A stretch of DNA of 64,000 nucleotides, from contig OY986438.1 in the NCBI GenBank assembly GCA_963920525.1, forward strand, positions 179,468,888-179,532,887. The letters are read 5' to 3'. Position 1 is the first letter of the stretch; every line of letters starts with the position of its first letter. Under the pieces are notes generated by a model that saw nothing but the letters and a program-made list of their open reading frames with translations, had not been told where the DNA came from and searched no databases. A program made the position numbers and the translations under genes. The DNA is from Dichetophora obliterata (taxonomy: Eukaryota > Arthropoda > Insecta > Diptera > Sciomyzidae). Positions 11,691-21,722 of the stretch are shown here, piece by piece.

Positions 11691-12412
11691 ATTTGCCCTT
11701 GAAAACGATTTTGATAGCAGCCACACTTTGTTTGAAATGGTGGAAGACTCCGAAGTAAGTGGACAGTATTACATTCCTGTGACATGGATTAAATTTATGC
11801 CTTTTTTACTTTAGGATGTGGAAGTTGCTTGTAGCTCAAGCCAAACTTTAACGTCAACATCAAGTATCAGCTCCACCCAAGCTTCAACTGCAATATCCTA
11901 GCCAAGAAGAAATTCTCTGCCAACAAGAAATCGAAAAGATTTTGCTGAGCTCTTAGCATTAAAAAACAAAAGCTGGAGTCAACGATTGAGAAAAATATTG
12001 CTAAGACCGAGTATTATAAAAAAAAATGTATCTTCTGTCTACATTAAACCAATAATGATTCTTGGTTCTTAACTGTCTTTTATGCTTTTTATTGAACAGT
12101 ATTCTTAGACTAATCCCTGTATGGAACTAATCTTGTCATAAACTATAAACTCACTACTTTACAACCTGTAGTGGTGTATACGTGGAAGTGAACTATTTTA
12201 ACAATTTTTATTTTTTTATGAATCCATTGATTTTTCAACTCAGTATGGTAAATTAAACAAATTTATTGAATAGTTAATAAAAATGAATGAATTTAGTAAA
12301 ACAAGATTGAAAAATATAGCTACTTTTTTATTCTTTACATGCTTAATTCAAACAGCAAATGACTTTGGCTAAATTTTTTTGCTAGCTAGCTAATAGTTGA
12401 TGTTAAGTTTGA

Positions 12413-13016
12413 ACCACCAGGAAACTGTATGTGGACATGAGTTCCTATTACAGATAAGAATATAATATATTGTTATTTATTATATTGATTTCTGTAGCCT
12501 TATAATTTTACCATCAATTACACCAGTCAGATTTGGCATCCTAGCAATATTATAAAACTGAAGATTAGTAGTAGCGATTTCCTCAGGAGAAGAATCTAAT
12601 GAAATTTCGGTGCTCGCGAGAGAAGCAATTGCTTTTGAAACGTCCATTATAACTCTGCAAACAGTTGGCTGCGATACACCGAATGCGTCAGCCAAAATAA
12701 TTTGGAACGCACCAGTGGCATAATATCGTAGAGTCAAAAGAATTTGTTGTTCCACAGTTAGCGGGTTATTCCTCTGGTCTAAGAAGGAAATCCTATCTTT
12801 TATACGATCCACAAGGGCAGCTACCATTGTTCGTGGTAGCCTGAATCGCCTTTCAAATTCTTCCTCATTTAGGTGATTCCAAGAGGTCCTCTTATATTGA
12901 AATGCTGGTCGGTTGCAGCATCGCTCATCATCATCGCTGCTGCTTTCTTCGCTAGAACTACTGAAGTTACTACTACTTTCTAGCAAATTGATGCCATTAA
13001 TTATATATTGCGACAT
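12413..13016 (-). pseudogene. PIF/Harbinger (HARBI1-like) transposase, C-terminally deleted
   Basis: The frame runs from an ATG at 13016 to 12480, about 178 residues. It has a Ser/Asp-rich N-terminus (SSSSEESSSDDDE), a helical region (WNHLNEEEFERRFRLPR), the family's HTH region (LLTLRYYATGAFQIILADAF then GVSQPTVCRVI), and ends at GVIDGKIIRL around the first catalytic Asp. Harbinger transposases run about 350-450 residues, so more than half is missing, including the second Asp and the Glu. At 12413-12445 the same strand reads GTHVHIQFPGG, the usual continuation after that first Asp, now separated by a stop and AT-rich sequence. This suggests an imprecise internal deletion or patching event. 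It cannot encode an active transposase. Confidence 0.82.
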
Positions 13017-13779
13017 TATAACCAAATTGATTCTTTTAAAAAAAATAATATACTTAAATTTATGATTTTCGAAACAGCTGTTTTAAATTATGACAGATAT
13101 TTCAACTCTAGCTGAAATTTAGCTTGAATGAATTTATTAATATTGGTGAATTGGCAAAACCAGCACGCTAAAAAAAGTAGTAAGGTTGGTGAATACGGGC
13201 ATAAAATGCATTTTTGAACAAAAATTTACAATGGAACCTTTTCACCTTCAGTTTGTCATCAGCTATCACATATTCAAAACTCAGGATGGAACCATCTTTT
13301 TTGAGACAAGTTTTTGGGTGGGGAATTCTTACTTTCGTATCACAATTTAAAAAAGTTTCGCACCCGTATAGTAGGTTAGGAATGAGGAATGATTTCACCA
13401 GTAATAATCTGATATTGAAAGGGGTTAAAAATTGGGTGGACCAAAATGCACGGAGCATATCATAAACCTTGCCGACAGTATTATTGATGTGTGTGTTCCA
13501 AGATAATGTTCAAGAAAATGTGATTCCTAGGTTTTTGGCATATTCTGCAAATTCGACTGTCACACCATTCACATGAACATTCCGCAGCGTGGATGTGTCA
13601 AAAATTTTTTTGTGCACTACGACACATTGGGATTTTTTCGGATTGAGTTGAACACCATTTTTTTGACCCCAGTGGTTTATTGCATATAAATTGGTATTCA
13701 AAACAGAGATGCAGGCACTTTTTGATTTCATATCACAACATGTAAATAGTCGAACAGTTGTATCTCAGTTGTATCTCCC

Positions 13780-14757
13780 TTACAACGACAAAACATAGTA
13801 TCTCCATTTTCTTAGTTTTGAGAAAACTGAGTTTTTGTATTTTTTGCCTTAGTGATTATTTTCTAAGCCAATATACTTAAAATGCTAATAAGTATCAAAA
13901 AAAATTTAAATTCGGGAATCACTCTTAAAACTATTGCAAAATATTGTGTTATAGTATCAAATTACTTACTTTGTTTTGTAAACCTTTTTGAAAATATAAG
14001 CAAAAACAAATTTACAAAATCAAAACATAGTATGTGCATTAGGCCGGGTTGATTTGTGGGGAGGTAAAAAATCGCCCATTCCTCAGTGAAAATCGTATTC
14101 TAGGGATCAAAATAAGAAACTTTGCCCGAGGTATAGTTCACCTCTAAAACGAATTCTAATGCCCCAACTTTTGACTTTTGTCCCGTAGGGTCAAATTTTA
14201 AAAAATCCCTCTTTGACCCATTTAGAGTGCACCAATCGAGTCCAAATGTATGACCGACCACCACTAACTTTGGAGGGCCGATCCACCCATGCCAGTGGCA
14301 CACCCCCTGGAACCTCCTGGGGGTTCCCCATACAAACATTTCAAAAAATCAACATTTTGGCACTTTACATGAAAGGGGGGTTCCAGGGGGTGTGTTGGTG
14401 GGGGTCGGTCACACATTTGGACTCTATTGGGGCACTCTAAATTGATTCAAAAAGGAATTTTTCGAAATTTGACTCTACGGGTCAAAAGTTGGGGTATTAG
14501 AATTCGTTTTAGAGGTATAGTTCCTCGGGCAAAGTTTCTTACTTTGATCCCTAGAATACGATTTTCACTGAGCGATGGGCGATTTTTAAATTGACCCTCC
14601 ATAATGTGCATACTATGTTTAGACAGTCCAATATCTCAAAAACTATACATCGTAAAGACAAGAGGGTGACTGTTTTAGATAGAGCACAAAATGTATATTT
14701 AAGATTCATCATAAAATAAACATCCTGAAAATGGCGTTTACTATGTTTTGTGCTTAC
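13780..14757. mobile_element. TIR element within the LINE RT, containing a palindromic element
   Basis: ACAAAACATAGTA at 13788-13800, followed by a CCATTTTC block, faces its inverse at 14739-14751. Paired similarity spans about 30 bp at each end. The same CAAAACATAGTA word recurs at the ends of the inner palindrome (about 14022 and 14616), so the outer and inner elements appear related. No clean target duplication. Non-coding. Confidence 0.6.
14024..14620. repeat. Large imperfect palindrome, arms of about 250-290 bp
   Basis: The left arm (14024-14317) and right arm (14375-14620) are reverse complements with moderate divergence, around a loop of about 57 bases. Paired landmarks are ATAGTATGTGCATTA, ATCGCCCAT, AAATCGTATTCTAGGGATCA, CGAATTCTAAT and CACCCCCTGGAACC. 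Transcribed through, it would form a long hairpin RNA. Open frames across it are not credible genes. Confidence 0.75.
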
Positions 14758-14910
14758 ACGAGAGACATGCATACATAAGAGTTTCACATCCGGTTAGTTG
14801 CTCTGGAAGGTCGTTAATGTAGATTGAAAAAGAAGCGGGCCAAGGACGGATCCTTGATGTACTGCCCTTGAGACATATAGAAAGCTAGAATTTAAGCAGG
14901 TTTCAATTTT

Positions 14911-15881
14911 CTTTCCTTTTTTTTTAAATTATATTACAATATTGAATTTAGATAAAATCTATGCTGTTTGTACATAACTGAGCGTAATTTCTTCAAAAAT
15001 AAATTATTTAATTTGTTATGTCATTTTTAATAAATTGCGGCGAATTCAAACGTTGGCCGAGTTGGATGTTAAAAATTATTATTTTTATTTATATTATTTA
15101 TATAAGTACATCAAGAATTAGGTTTCGTTTCTGATATCTTGGCACATATTTGATCCTTGTTCGATGACTTTTAAAGACTGTAGGACCTACTTATATATAT
15201 ACAGTGGAGGTGTACCCCAAAGTGTCCACTAAAAACTTACATATGCTAAAAAAAATTGGAGAAATCTATAAAACTTCACACCGGTGCAATATTAGTATCT
15301 ATTTCTTCTGGACTTTTTAATGTTTCTTCAGGTTTCAACCGAGTTAACCAAATTAGAATGACTAGCGAGTTCATTAGATGGTATTCTCCTATCAGTGCTG
15401 GATGAATTGAAGACAATATAAATAGTATTGATTTTTATTGCAAGAGTTTTCTTGTCTTTATGGTTGTTTTACATAGTTTATATAAGTCAAAAACTATTTA
15501 TATACAATATGTGTTGGATTTATTTTAAATTTTTGCTTAAACCTTTTTTTAAAAGCTTTGAAAAAATTTGACTAAAAATGTGTTAAAGAATTGACTGAAT
15601 GGAAAATTAACTTCATAGAATAATTCCAAAAATAAAAATCAACAAATAAACCAATGAACTTTTTTGAAAACCAGCACTTATGGAAAAAATATCATACAAC
15701 GGATGTAACTCTTGTATCCATGTCTATTTGCAACTTAAACAAACTACAACCTCGGTTTGTGCAACCGGTTTTTCTGAATTATTTGCACCCACAGCAGCTT
15801 ATAAAAGCAATAAACGGACAACATAAAAAGAAAAAATTTTAAAATTGTAGTAAAAATTTTAAGTACGATGTTTTTATTTAC
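14911..15881. other. AT-rich non-coding, nothing recognised
   Basis: The open frame at 15654-15842 shows no family signature. If the minus-strand exon at 15882-16062 is real, this is the start of its first intron. Confidence 0.45.
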
Positions 15882-16062
15882 TTCGTGCGGCTTGTTTTCG
15901 CAATTCTATGCATTGTGGTAGCTTCTGGCAAGAAGCTGCAAGCAGCCGCCTGTCAGTCAATATGAATCCTTCAGTTCCGGTTATTATGTTGCTGCTGTTG
16001 TTGCTGTTAATGTTGTTGTTATTGTTGTTGTTCGTGTCCAAGCCATGCACCAGTATGCTCAT
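15882..16062 (-). CDS. Putative first coding exon, unrecognised protein
   Basis: An ATG at 16062 in good fly context (CAACTAAAATG) opens MSILVHGLDT, followed by an Asn-rich opa-type run, then a complex segment with ordinary composition (GTEGFILTDRRLLAASCQKL, PQCIELRKQAAR). After 60 codons plus one base the frame meets a donor GTAAAT at 15881, and the frame closes three codons later if unspliced. The sequence upstream looks like a fly 5' leader. I do not recognise the family and no second exon was found in the window, so the gene would continue leftward beyond position 1. The Asn run alone proves little. The non-repetitive tail and the donor are the real support. Confidence 0.4.
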
Positions 16063-16420
16063 TTTAGTTGATGTTGTTGTGGCTGCTTTCGGTTTTTATT
16101 TTTGTTATCTGATTGTTGTTACTGTTGTTTTAGTTTGTTTTTTTTTTTTTTGTAATACCGACTCTTTGTATCTGACATTCGATGCATTTCATTGACGTTG
16201 CTTGCAGCACTTCCGGCTACCATTTTGCCTTTGTACCGAATGCATTGCATTCTAGAGCAACATTTTTTTCATGTTGGTTTTCACTTGCTCGTTTCTGGTT
16301 TATCCGCTATTTATTTATTGTGTAGTTTAGTTGTATGATCAACACAACCGCAATACTGTCATCTGCTGCACACTTTTACACACTGCAGGATAAGCTTGCA
16401 GGGGATCTCTATGAACTTAC
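16063..16420 (-). promoter_or_regulatory. Probable 5' leader of the putative exon
   Basis: Read on the minus strand, the 350 bases before the ATG contain CAACAACA/AACAGTAACAAC stretches, the style of long untranslated leaders of fly neural and developmental genes. The transcription start was not located. The plus-strand open frame here (15908-16195) is a Leu-rich shadow of these repeats. Confidence 0.35.
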
Positions 16421-17030
16421 AAATACTTACACCGCTAGAGAAATTCTAGGATAAACAAACATTATTCAAAACCACCACTTGAGAAGCATAGAAGTTGACT
16501 TGTTTTTTTTATAGTTCAAATATTAATTCATTGAGCTCCTGCACACTGGATCCTGTAAGCAAAGCCTGCTTTGAACAACGCAAACTTATGTTTGTTGGTA
16601 ATTTTTTTTTTTTTGCAAGATGTGAAAAAAACGGTTTTCCACGTTCTTAACATTTCGTTCCTCTTTTTTTTTCTTTTTTCAAATTTATAAATACTCGTAG
16701 AATAATGCTCTCAAAAGCTAAATTTATTTTACTGACTATATTAAGAAAGAATCAATAGATAAAGAACAAACGCATACATTACTTTACAACAAAGCACAAT
16801 CTTATTCTTTCAAATTCAACCATTTGCACTTTGACTCAATCTTTGCATCACACATTTAAAAATTTATAGTAAATCTAGACCTGGCAGACGTTGTTCAGCA
16901 GCTTTATGTTTTCCACAAATATGAGTAAAGGTTCTTATGTTATTTTTAATTTATTGTGTTGATTTTCTCTTATTGAAATACGAAGATATGTCAGCAAAAT
17001 CCAAAAAACAACTTAAGTAACCATGCTTTG
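16421..17030. other. AT-rich non-coding with a dispersed-repeat head at 16876
   Basis: At 16876-16898, CTAGACCTGGCAGACGTTGTT resembles the 5' head of the dispersed repeat that starts CTAGCTGAGCCCGG at 41632. The rest is unremarkable. Confidence 0.4.
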
Positions 17031-17300
17031 TTAGTGGTGTATTCCAACGACTGTTGGACTCCATAATAATAACATAAGCATAAAACTAAAGTAAAGCAAA
17101 AATACAACAACAATAGGAAAATATGAAAGGGAGAAAAGAAAAACTGAGAAATTGACCCAAAATCTCATCGCCTCTGTGGTGTAGAGCGCTAATGCGCATG
17201 CGGCACGGCGTATCACAAAGATTTCTGATGAAGCCTGTAGTGATGTTTTCCTTTTCATATTGAAAATGTTGTTGCTGTTGTTGTTGTTTCTGTGGAAAAA
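17031..17300 (-). other. Leader-like sequence with 75-codon frame
   Basis: On the minus strand a CAACAACAACAGCAACAACA leader runs into an ATG at 17258 (TCAATATG) opening MKRKTSLQASSEIFVIRR, then a hydrophobic tail ending at 17031. It has the same strand and style as the leader at 16.1 kb, so it may be an alternative first exon or upstream ORF of that gene. No family match. The hydrophobic tail could simply be T-rich non-coding DNA. Confidence 0.25.
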
Positions 17301-18936
17301 TTCGTTAGAGCAATTAAATGTTCCAACATGACCTAAAGCTCAATAAACGATTTAAAGCTATCAAACAACTAGAATTTGTATTTAAACTCAAGTATGATTT
17401 AAATTATCAAACATTTAGAATTTGTATTTAAATCATAGAAAATCAGCATAACAAATAACAAGGTCATATATAAAACTTTAAATTTTTTATTTATTAATTA
17501 GTTTGCTAAGCCTGACCAGGCTTTATAGCAATTCAATGCAATTATAAAAACATTATTTATAAAATTAAACATACAATATAAAAAATGTTTTTAGTAAAAA
17601 GTATTAACATAAAAATGTATTAATGCTTTATATAGTATATTTAATACCATAAATAAAAGTTGGCAGCATCGCAGTATCGTGGGATCAAGAACAACTAGGT
17701 CAAGGCCACAATTTACAAGACACGACAGGATACCGTATGACACCTGATAGTATATGCATATGTATAATATAATCGTTCTGTCTTGGCTATGCCGATGGAG
17801 GCCCAGCTCAGCATGGTGCTATTGCGACAAACTAGGTCTACTTTTCCACGCCAGTTTAAAAGAAACCAACCGTAGTTCAGTAGTTCAACCGTAGTTGACA
17901 GACATACATACGCACCAACATTTTTATACTTATATTAAGATATGGAATACAAAGTGTAAATTATTGAAGCTAATTTGTATACTGAAAAAAAAAATACTAT
18001 TCAATCAAATGAAAACGCATTCAAATCAAAAAATGTTCGATATAAAACGGCGCCAAAAACAAGTACCCTTAAATCAAAAGAAAACGCTTTTAGATTAAAA
18101 GTAAATGTTTTAAAATTATAGTCATTATTTAAAAAAAAATGTTTTTTCAATTATAAACAATATATATTTGAATTTAAATTAATAGCTGTTGATTCAATAA
18201 CAATTGCTTTAAATTAAAAAACAGGTTGTTTTTCATTGAAAAACAAATGTCTTTAAAACAATGACTAGTACTTTAAGGCAATTTTTTTGGAATGAAAGTT
18301 TTCCTAATTAGCTTTTTGATATGTGTAGATTTCATAAAATCATAAATTCACAAATTCATGTAGATCATAAAATGTTATAAATAAAAATGCATATATATTA
18401 AAGGTGTTTTCTAAGTATGTATTTTATTTCAAGATTATTAAGTACACTGAAAAGATAAATATATGACATAACTTTTACCATTGTTTATTTGATAAATATG
18501 AAAAGGTATGGTATTAAACTTTTCCAATGTAATTATTCTTTGAATATTTTCTGCACCACCCACTTCAAAAGATTGAAAATATTTGTCAAATTTTTTAATT
18601 TGTATTGGGAAACACAGAAAGCTGATATTTACGTTAATAAGTAATAATAATTTTGTTTTTTACAGTTCGAAATTATTTTTTTGTATCTTTAGACATTATT
18701 TAATTATGGACAAAAATGTTAAGTATATGGAAAACAAAATTGGAGTAAATTCAAAAAATTCGAAGTAAATACGTAGGACATTGGATTAACCAATGCCTAA
18801 GCTTATCAAAAAGTCTCTAAAAATAGCGCAAAAATATAAAAATTCTAAAAAAGTCCCATTTATCTTTTTTTTCTAAGTTGGGAACCCTGCAAAGAAGGAA
18901 CTGAATATGACTTTGACTGACAATGATAATGAGATA
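17301..18936. other. AT-rich non-coding with degenerate AAATCAAAA repeats
   Basis: From about 17990 to 18250 the phrase AAATCAAAA followed by AAAACGC recurs in degenerate form. A similar phrase in the opposite orientation occurs at 19740-19830. These could be sub-terminal repeats of an old element surrounding the two MITEs at 18.9-19.7 kb. 17640-17880 is less AT-rich and unidentified. Confidence 0.3.
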
Positions 18937-19247
18937 AGGGGGTTTCGGACTATCGTACAAGTAAGATGGACATGTAAGTTTAATGACCTCCTTCCAAAAT
19001 ACAGTACGCGAACCACCTGCCATATTCATATTTTCAACTTTGCACTTTGTTTACATTTTTCTTTATATGTTCACTGCACGACGTTTTTTTAGAATGAGAA
19101 AATATATGAAGTCGGATGAGCTTGCGTTCGCACATACTATATGTAGGAGGGACCGGCACAAAAAATCAAAAGTTTTTGCTTTCCATCCTACATGTCCATC
19201 CGATCTGTCAACTCCGTCCTACATGTAAGATAGTCCGAAACCCCCCT
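18937..19247. mobile_element. MITE with GGGGGTTTCGGACTATC termini
   Basis: GGGGGTTTCGGACTATC at the left faces GATAGTCCGAAACCCCCC ending at 19246. Beyond the shared 17 bp, both ends carry TACAAGTA/TACATGTA and a GGACA- or GGACGGA-type block. No coding capacity and no clear target duplication. Confidence 0.7.
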
Positions 19248-19254
19248 TTTAAAC

Positions 19255-19710
19255 AGGGGGTTTCAGACCAACGTATATGTCAGCTGAAATGTACGATGAC
19301 AAACTAACGGGAAAACTTTGCTGAGCTTTCAAACAATCGTATATGTACGATGAATTCGTTTCATTGCGGGCTCTTAAATAGAACGCATCGGCATAATGGC
19401 TGAACAATTTTTAGATGACCTTATAATTGAGCAGTAATTTTCCATTTTTTTAAAAATCTTTTATAAATTTTAATTAATTATATCCAAAATTCAATGTTTA
19501 AAACATTTTCCATATTATTTTTCTCCAATCTTTTGCCGTTTCATTGCTCTTCACGCTTTTAATGATATGAAAAAATGCATCGAAAGTCGAACCAACTTGC
19601 GTTTACATGTAAGACATATCGGTCCGACTGTCTCATTTGCTTTCGAATGATCGTACATGTCATCGAGCATGTCTGAGTCAGCGTACATGTACGTTCGTCT
19701 GAAACCCCCT
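19255..19710. mobile_element. Second MITE of the same terminal type
   Basis: AGGGGGTTTCAGACCAACG at 19255 faces its inverse ending at 19710 (CGTCTGAAACCCCCT). Sub-terminal TACATGT motifs are repeated at both ends. It starts only about 8 bases after the first MITE ends. The two share GGGGGTTTC(G/A)GAC, so they are relatives inserted side by side. Confidence 0.7.
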
Positions 19711-20410
19711 AATGAAATACAAAACGTTGCTTTTGTTTTTGATTCAAGAGCACTTTTCCTTAAACCAAAAACAAAACTCTTTTGAATTTGTAACATTTCG
19801 TTCAAATCAAAAACCTGTTCCTTTTTAATAGTGTTTTAAAATCAATAGCATTTTCATTTAACTATTTAAAAATATTAAATTCAATTAAATACAATGATAT
19901 AAAATACGATAAAAATTTTAAATCTTAAAATTAAAGTATTTTTTTTTTTATCTTCACATGCAAAATATAAAAATGTTTGTGTTTGTTTAATGACACGGTT
20001 CCACAAAAATGCAAAAATTTGATGCTTTTGGAAAACCACATAGTAGAGGTTGTAGACATGATAAAACATAAAATTTCTGCACACTTGGTTTTTCGCATAC
20101 ACCCTCAAAATCTGGATTCATGGTCAAAAAACTGATTTTTGATAGGTACATGTGTATTTCATAGTGTTACTCTTGTATGTCTGCTTCGATTTCAAAACTA
20201 AACACCGTGTTTCACCAAAAAAATTAAAGGCTTTAAAATAGTATCTAAACAATTTTAAATCAAATGAATTGACGGAGTTGTAGTAGAAAATATTCGGAAA
20301 TTTTGTGTTATTTTCTGCATTTTTCCTGCAGTACACTGAAACTTTTGTTTCAGCTTTCATTATCAGAAATGCTTGCTTGATCTGCTACGTTTGTAAGTTA
20401 AATCTGGAGT

Positions 20411-21030
20411 TTACATTATAAGTGACCAGCAGTATTTTGTTAACATTCTAGATTGATTGTTCCCTTTAAAACGCTTTTCGATAACGGATAGTTCTTGATG
20501 AAACCGTTCACCTTGCCCATCGCTAAATTGGCCCAGATTTTCCGGGAAAAAATTTAAATGCGAATGCAAAAAATTAACTTTTATAGACATTCTACATCCC
20601 ATTTTTGCATAAGCATTCAGAAATTCCTCTACCACTACACCATAGTTTTTACTTCTTCTGTTTCCTAAAAATTTTTTACGCAAAGAAATAAAAATTGTCC
20701 ATGATATCTTTTCCACTTCGTTTAAATTTTCAAAAAGTTATTATCGGTCATGATTTTTCAGATTTGTGGTCCCACAAATATACTTGATATCAAATGAATT
20801 GTTTATATTATCTTGTTTGTAATAAGATAAATATATTATACCTCTTTAATTTTGGAGTCGCTTAATTTGGGAAATACAGATTTTAGATATGAAAATGCCT
20901 TGTCATTTGTGTCCAGTAACTTAACGAACTGCTTCATATATCCCAACTTAAGGTGCAGTGGTGGCATAATAATTTTATTGGTCTGCATCAAAGAAATGTT
21001 GAGCACATTTTTCTGCCCTTTTTAGTCTAC
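20411..21030 (-). pseudogene. Decayed transposon ORF of the GERFHQ/DYCW type
   Basis: Two minus-strand blocks belong to one protein. 21030-20840 reads NKIIMPPLHLKLGYMKQFVK then KLLDTNDKAFSYLKSVFPKL and reaches a GTATAA donor-like site. 20770-20411 reads SIFVGPQI (then stop), then EKISWTIFISLRKKFLG, KNYGVVVEEFLNAYAKMGCR, HSHLNFFPENLGQFSD, GQGERFHQELSVIEKR and YCWSLI. This PPLHLKLG...FPENLG...GERFHQ...YCW pattern is a protein I know as recurrent in arthropod and cnidarian genomes, probably transposon-encoded. I do not assign a superfamily. At least two stops and lost intron signals mark it as dead. The N-terminal part is absent. Confidence 0.7.
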
Positions 21031-21035
21031 TTACT

Positions 21036-21075
21036 TATTTAGGGGTTTCGGACTTCCCTACATGTAGCGAATACT
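21036..21075. repeat. Terminal fragment of the GGGGTTTCGGAC MITE family
   Basis: AGGGGTTTCGGACTT followed by CCTACATGTAGCG resembles one end of the MITEs at 18.9 and 19.3 kb. No partner end was found. Confidence 0.45.
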
Positions 21076-21722
21076 GCTGCCCATCCTCAAATTATTTTAC
21101 TTTAGTTACCTTCTTCTGAATTAATTTGTAGGTTAATCTTTGAAAACACTTGAAAATAATTTAACAAAAAGTTTCTGTCAGATAAAAGATACTGTCACAA
21201 GTAAAAGTTAAACTTTTTTTTGTTATCTTGTACTGAAGTTGTTTAAATTTAAATAAAAAAGTAATAAGCCAGCCAAATAAAAAAGGAATTAATTATATGA
21301 ACGCAGAATTAAAAATCATTCAGAATGGTGTACTAATTAGGGAAAGTGCTTTACAAAAACCGCCAACAAAATGTTGCTAAAGTTGAAGAATGTAGAAAAC
21401 AACACAAAATTTCCGAATATTTTCTATTATATCTCTGTCAGTTCGTTTGATACAAAAAATGTTTACATACTATTTTAAAGCCCTTAATTTCTTGGGTGAA
21501 ACACAGTTTCCAGTTTTGAAATCGAACTAGATATACAAGAATTACGCTATGAATTATACATGTTCCTATCAAAAATCGGTTTTTCGACCATGAATCCAGA
21601 TTTTGAGGGTGTATGCGAAAAACCAAGTAAGCAGAAATTTTATGTAATATCATATCTACAACACCTACCATGTCCTATGTCAACAGCATTTTCAGTGTGG
21701 CACCGCGTAATTAAAAAATGGT

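Larger units (their letters stand above)
9588..12045 (+). pseudogene. Harbinger accessory Myb/SANT-like protein, split by repeat block
   Basis: The second protein of PIF/Harbinger transposons binds the terminal repeats and helps import the transposase. The frame ending at 10046 carries a Myb/SANT-like domain: KRKVIKIVVKYKDIIENKK, KRKTWENITDEFNATH, RTMKQLQNVYRNSKSELKK, then ERFKTVGGSAHIG. A probable start ATG at 9667 is out of frame by one base, across the A-run near 9684. The coding sequence is broken at about 10000 by the foldback block and resumes at about 11688 with AEQTFALENDFDSSHTL. It then crosses a GTAAGT...TTTAG intron (about 11754-11815) into a Ser/Thr-rich tail, then a frameshifted, charged, coiled-coil-like end (KLESTIEKIAKTEYYKK, about 11968-12020). 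Not functional as it stands. Confidence 0.75.
9247..13201 (-). mobile_element. PIF/Harbinger element with TAA target duplication
   Basis: The termini are a perfect 19-bp inverted repeat: TGCCCGTATTCACCAACCT at 9247-9265 and its reverse complement at 13183-13201. TAA flanks both sides (9244-9246 and 13202-13204), matching the 3-bp TWA target preference of PIF/Harbinger. It contains the two genes expected of the superfamily in opposite orientation: a Myb/SANT-like DNA-binding protein (from about 9588, plus) and a DDE transposase (12.4-13.0 kb, minus). Both are damaged. A foldback-type repeat block of about 1.7 kb sits inside the Myb gene. The element landed in a minus-strand LINE whose RT region resumes at 13205. 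Without the block it would be about 2.3 kb. Confidence 0.88.
13205..14910 (-). pseudogene. LINE reverse-transcriptase fragment (Jockey-superfamily-like), interrupted
   Basis: On the minus strand, 14910-14765 reads SRAVHQGSVLGPLLF and, after a frameshift, SIYINDLPEQLTGCETLMYA, the RT block leading into YADD. A TIR element (13780-14757) interrupts it at YA. Coding resumes at 13775-13510 with TTVRLFTCCDMKSKSACIS then NHWGQKNGVQLNPKKSQCVV, and at 13458-13205 with TPFNIRLLLVKSFLIPNLLY. The downstream end is cut by the Harbinger insertion, so the two transposons bracket the remaining LINE. Frameshifts between segments make it dead. The clade is not certain from this much. Confidence 0.75.
19988..21722 (-). 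mobile_element. DNA transposon with about 320-bp terminal inverted repeats
   Basis: The left arm (about 19988-20345) and right arm (about 21378-21722) are reverse complements at high similarity. Shared blocks include TTTTTCGCATACACCCTCAA, AATCTGGATTCATGGTC, GATTTTTGATAGG and AATATTCGGAAATTTTGTGT. They enclose a decayed gene (20411-21030, minus), so the arms are most simply long TIRs of one transposon. The outer tips read TAATGACACGGTTCCACA on the left versus TAATTACGCGGTGCCACA on the right. Confidence 0.78.

Noticed and set aside
14100..14440. ORFs in both strands with Pro/Gly-rich ends
   Set aside because: They lie in the arms of the large palindrome and mirror one another.
15908..16195. 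Plus-strand Leu-rich hydrophobic ORF
   Set aside because: It is antisense to the opa-type leader and the putative exon on minus. The Leu run is GTT/TTG repeats.
17150..17210. tRNA-like stretch (TGTGGTGTAGAGCGCTAATG)
   Set aside because: No B-box and no cloverleaf could be drawn.
17655..17680. snRNA-like word GCAGTATCGT
   Set aside because: Only about ten bases match U4-type sequence and the flanks do not fold accordingly.
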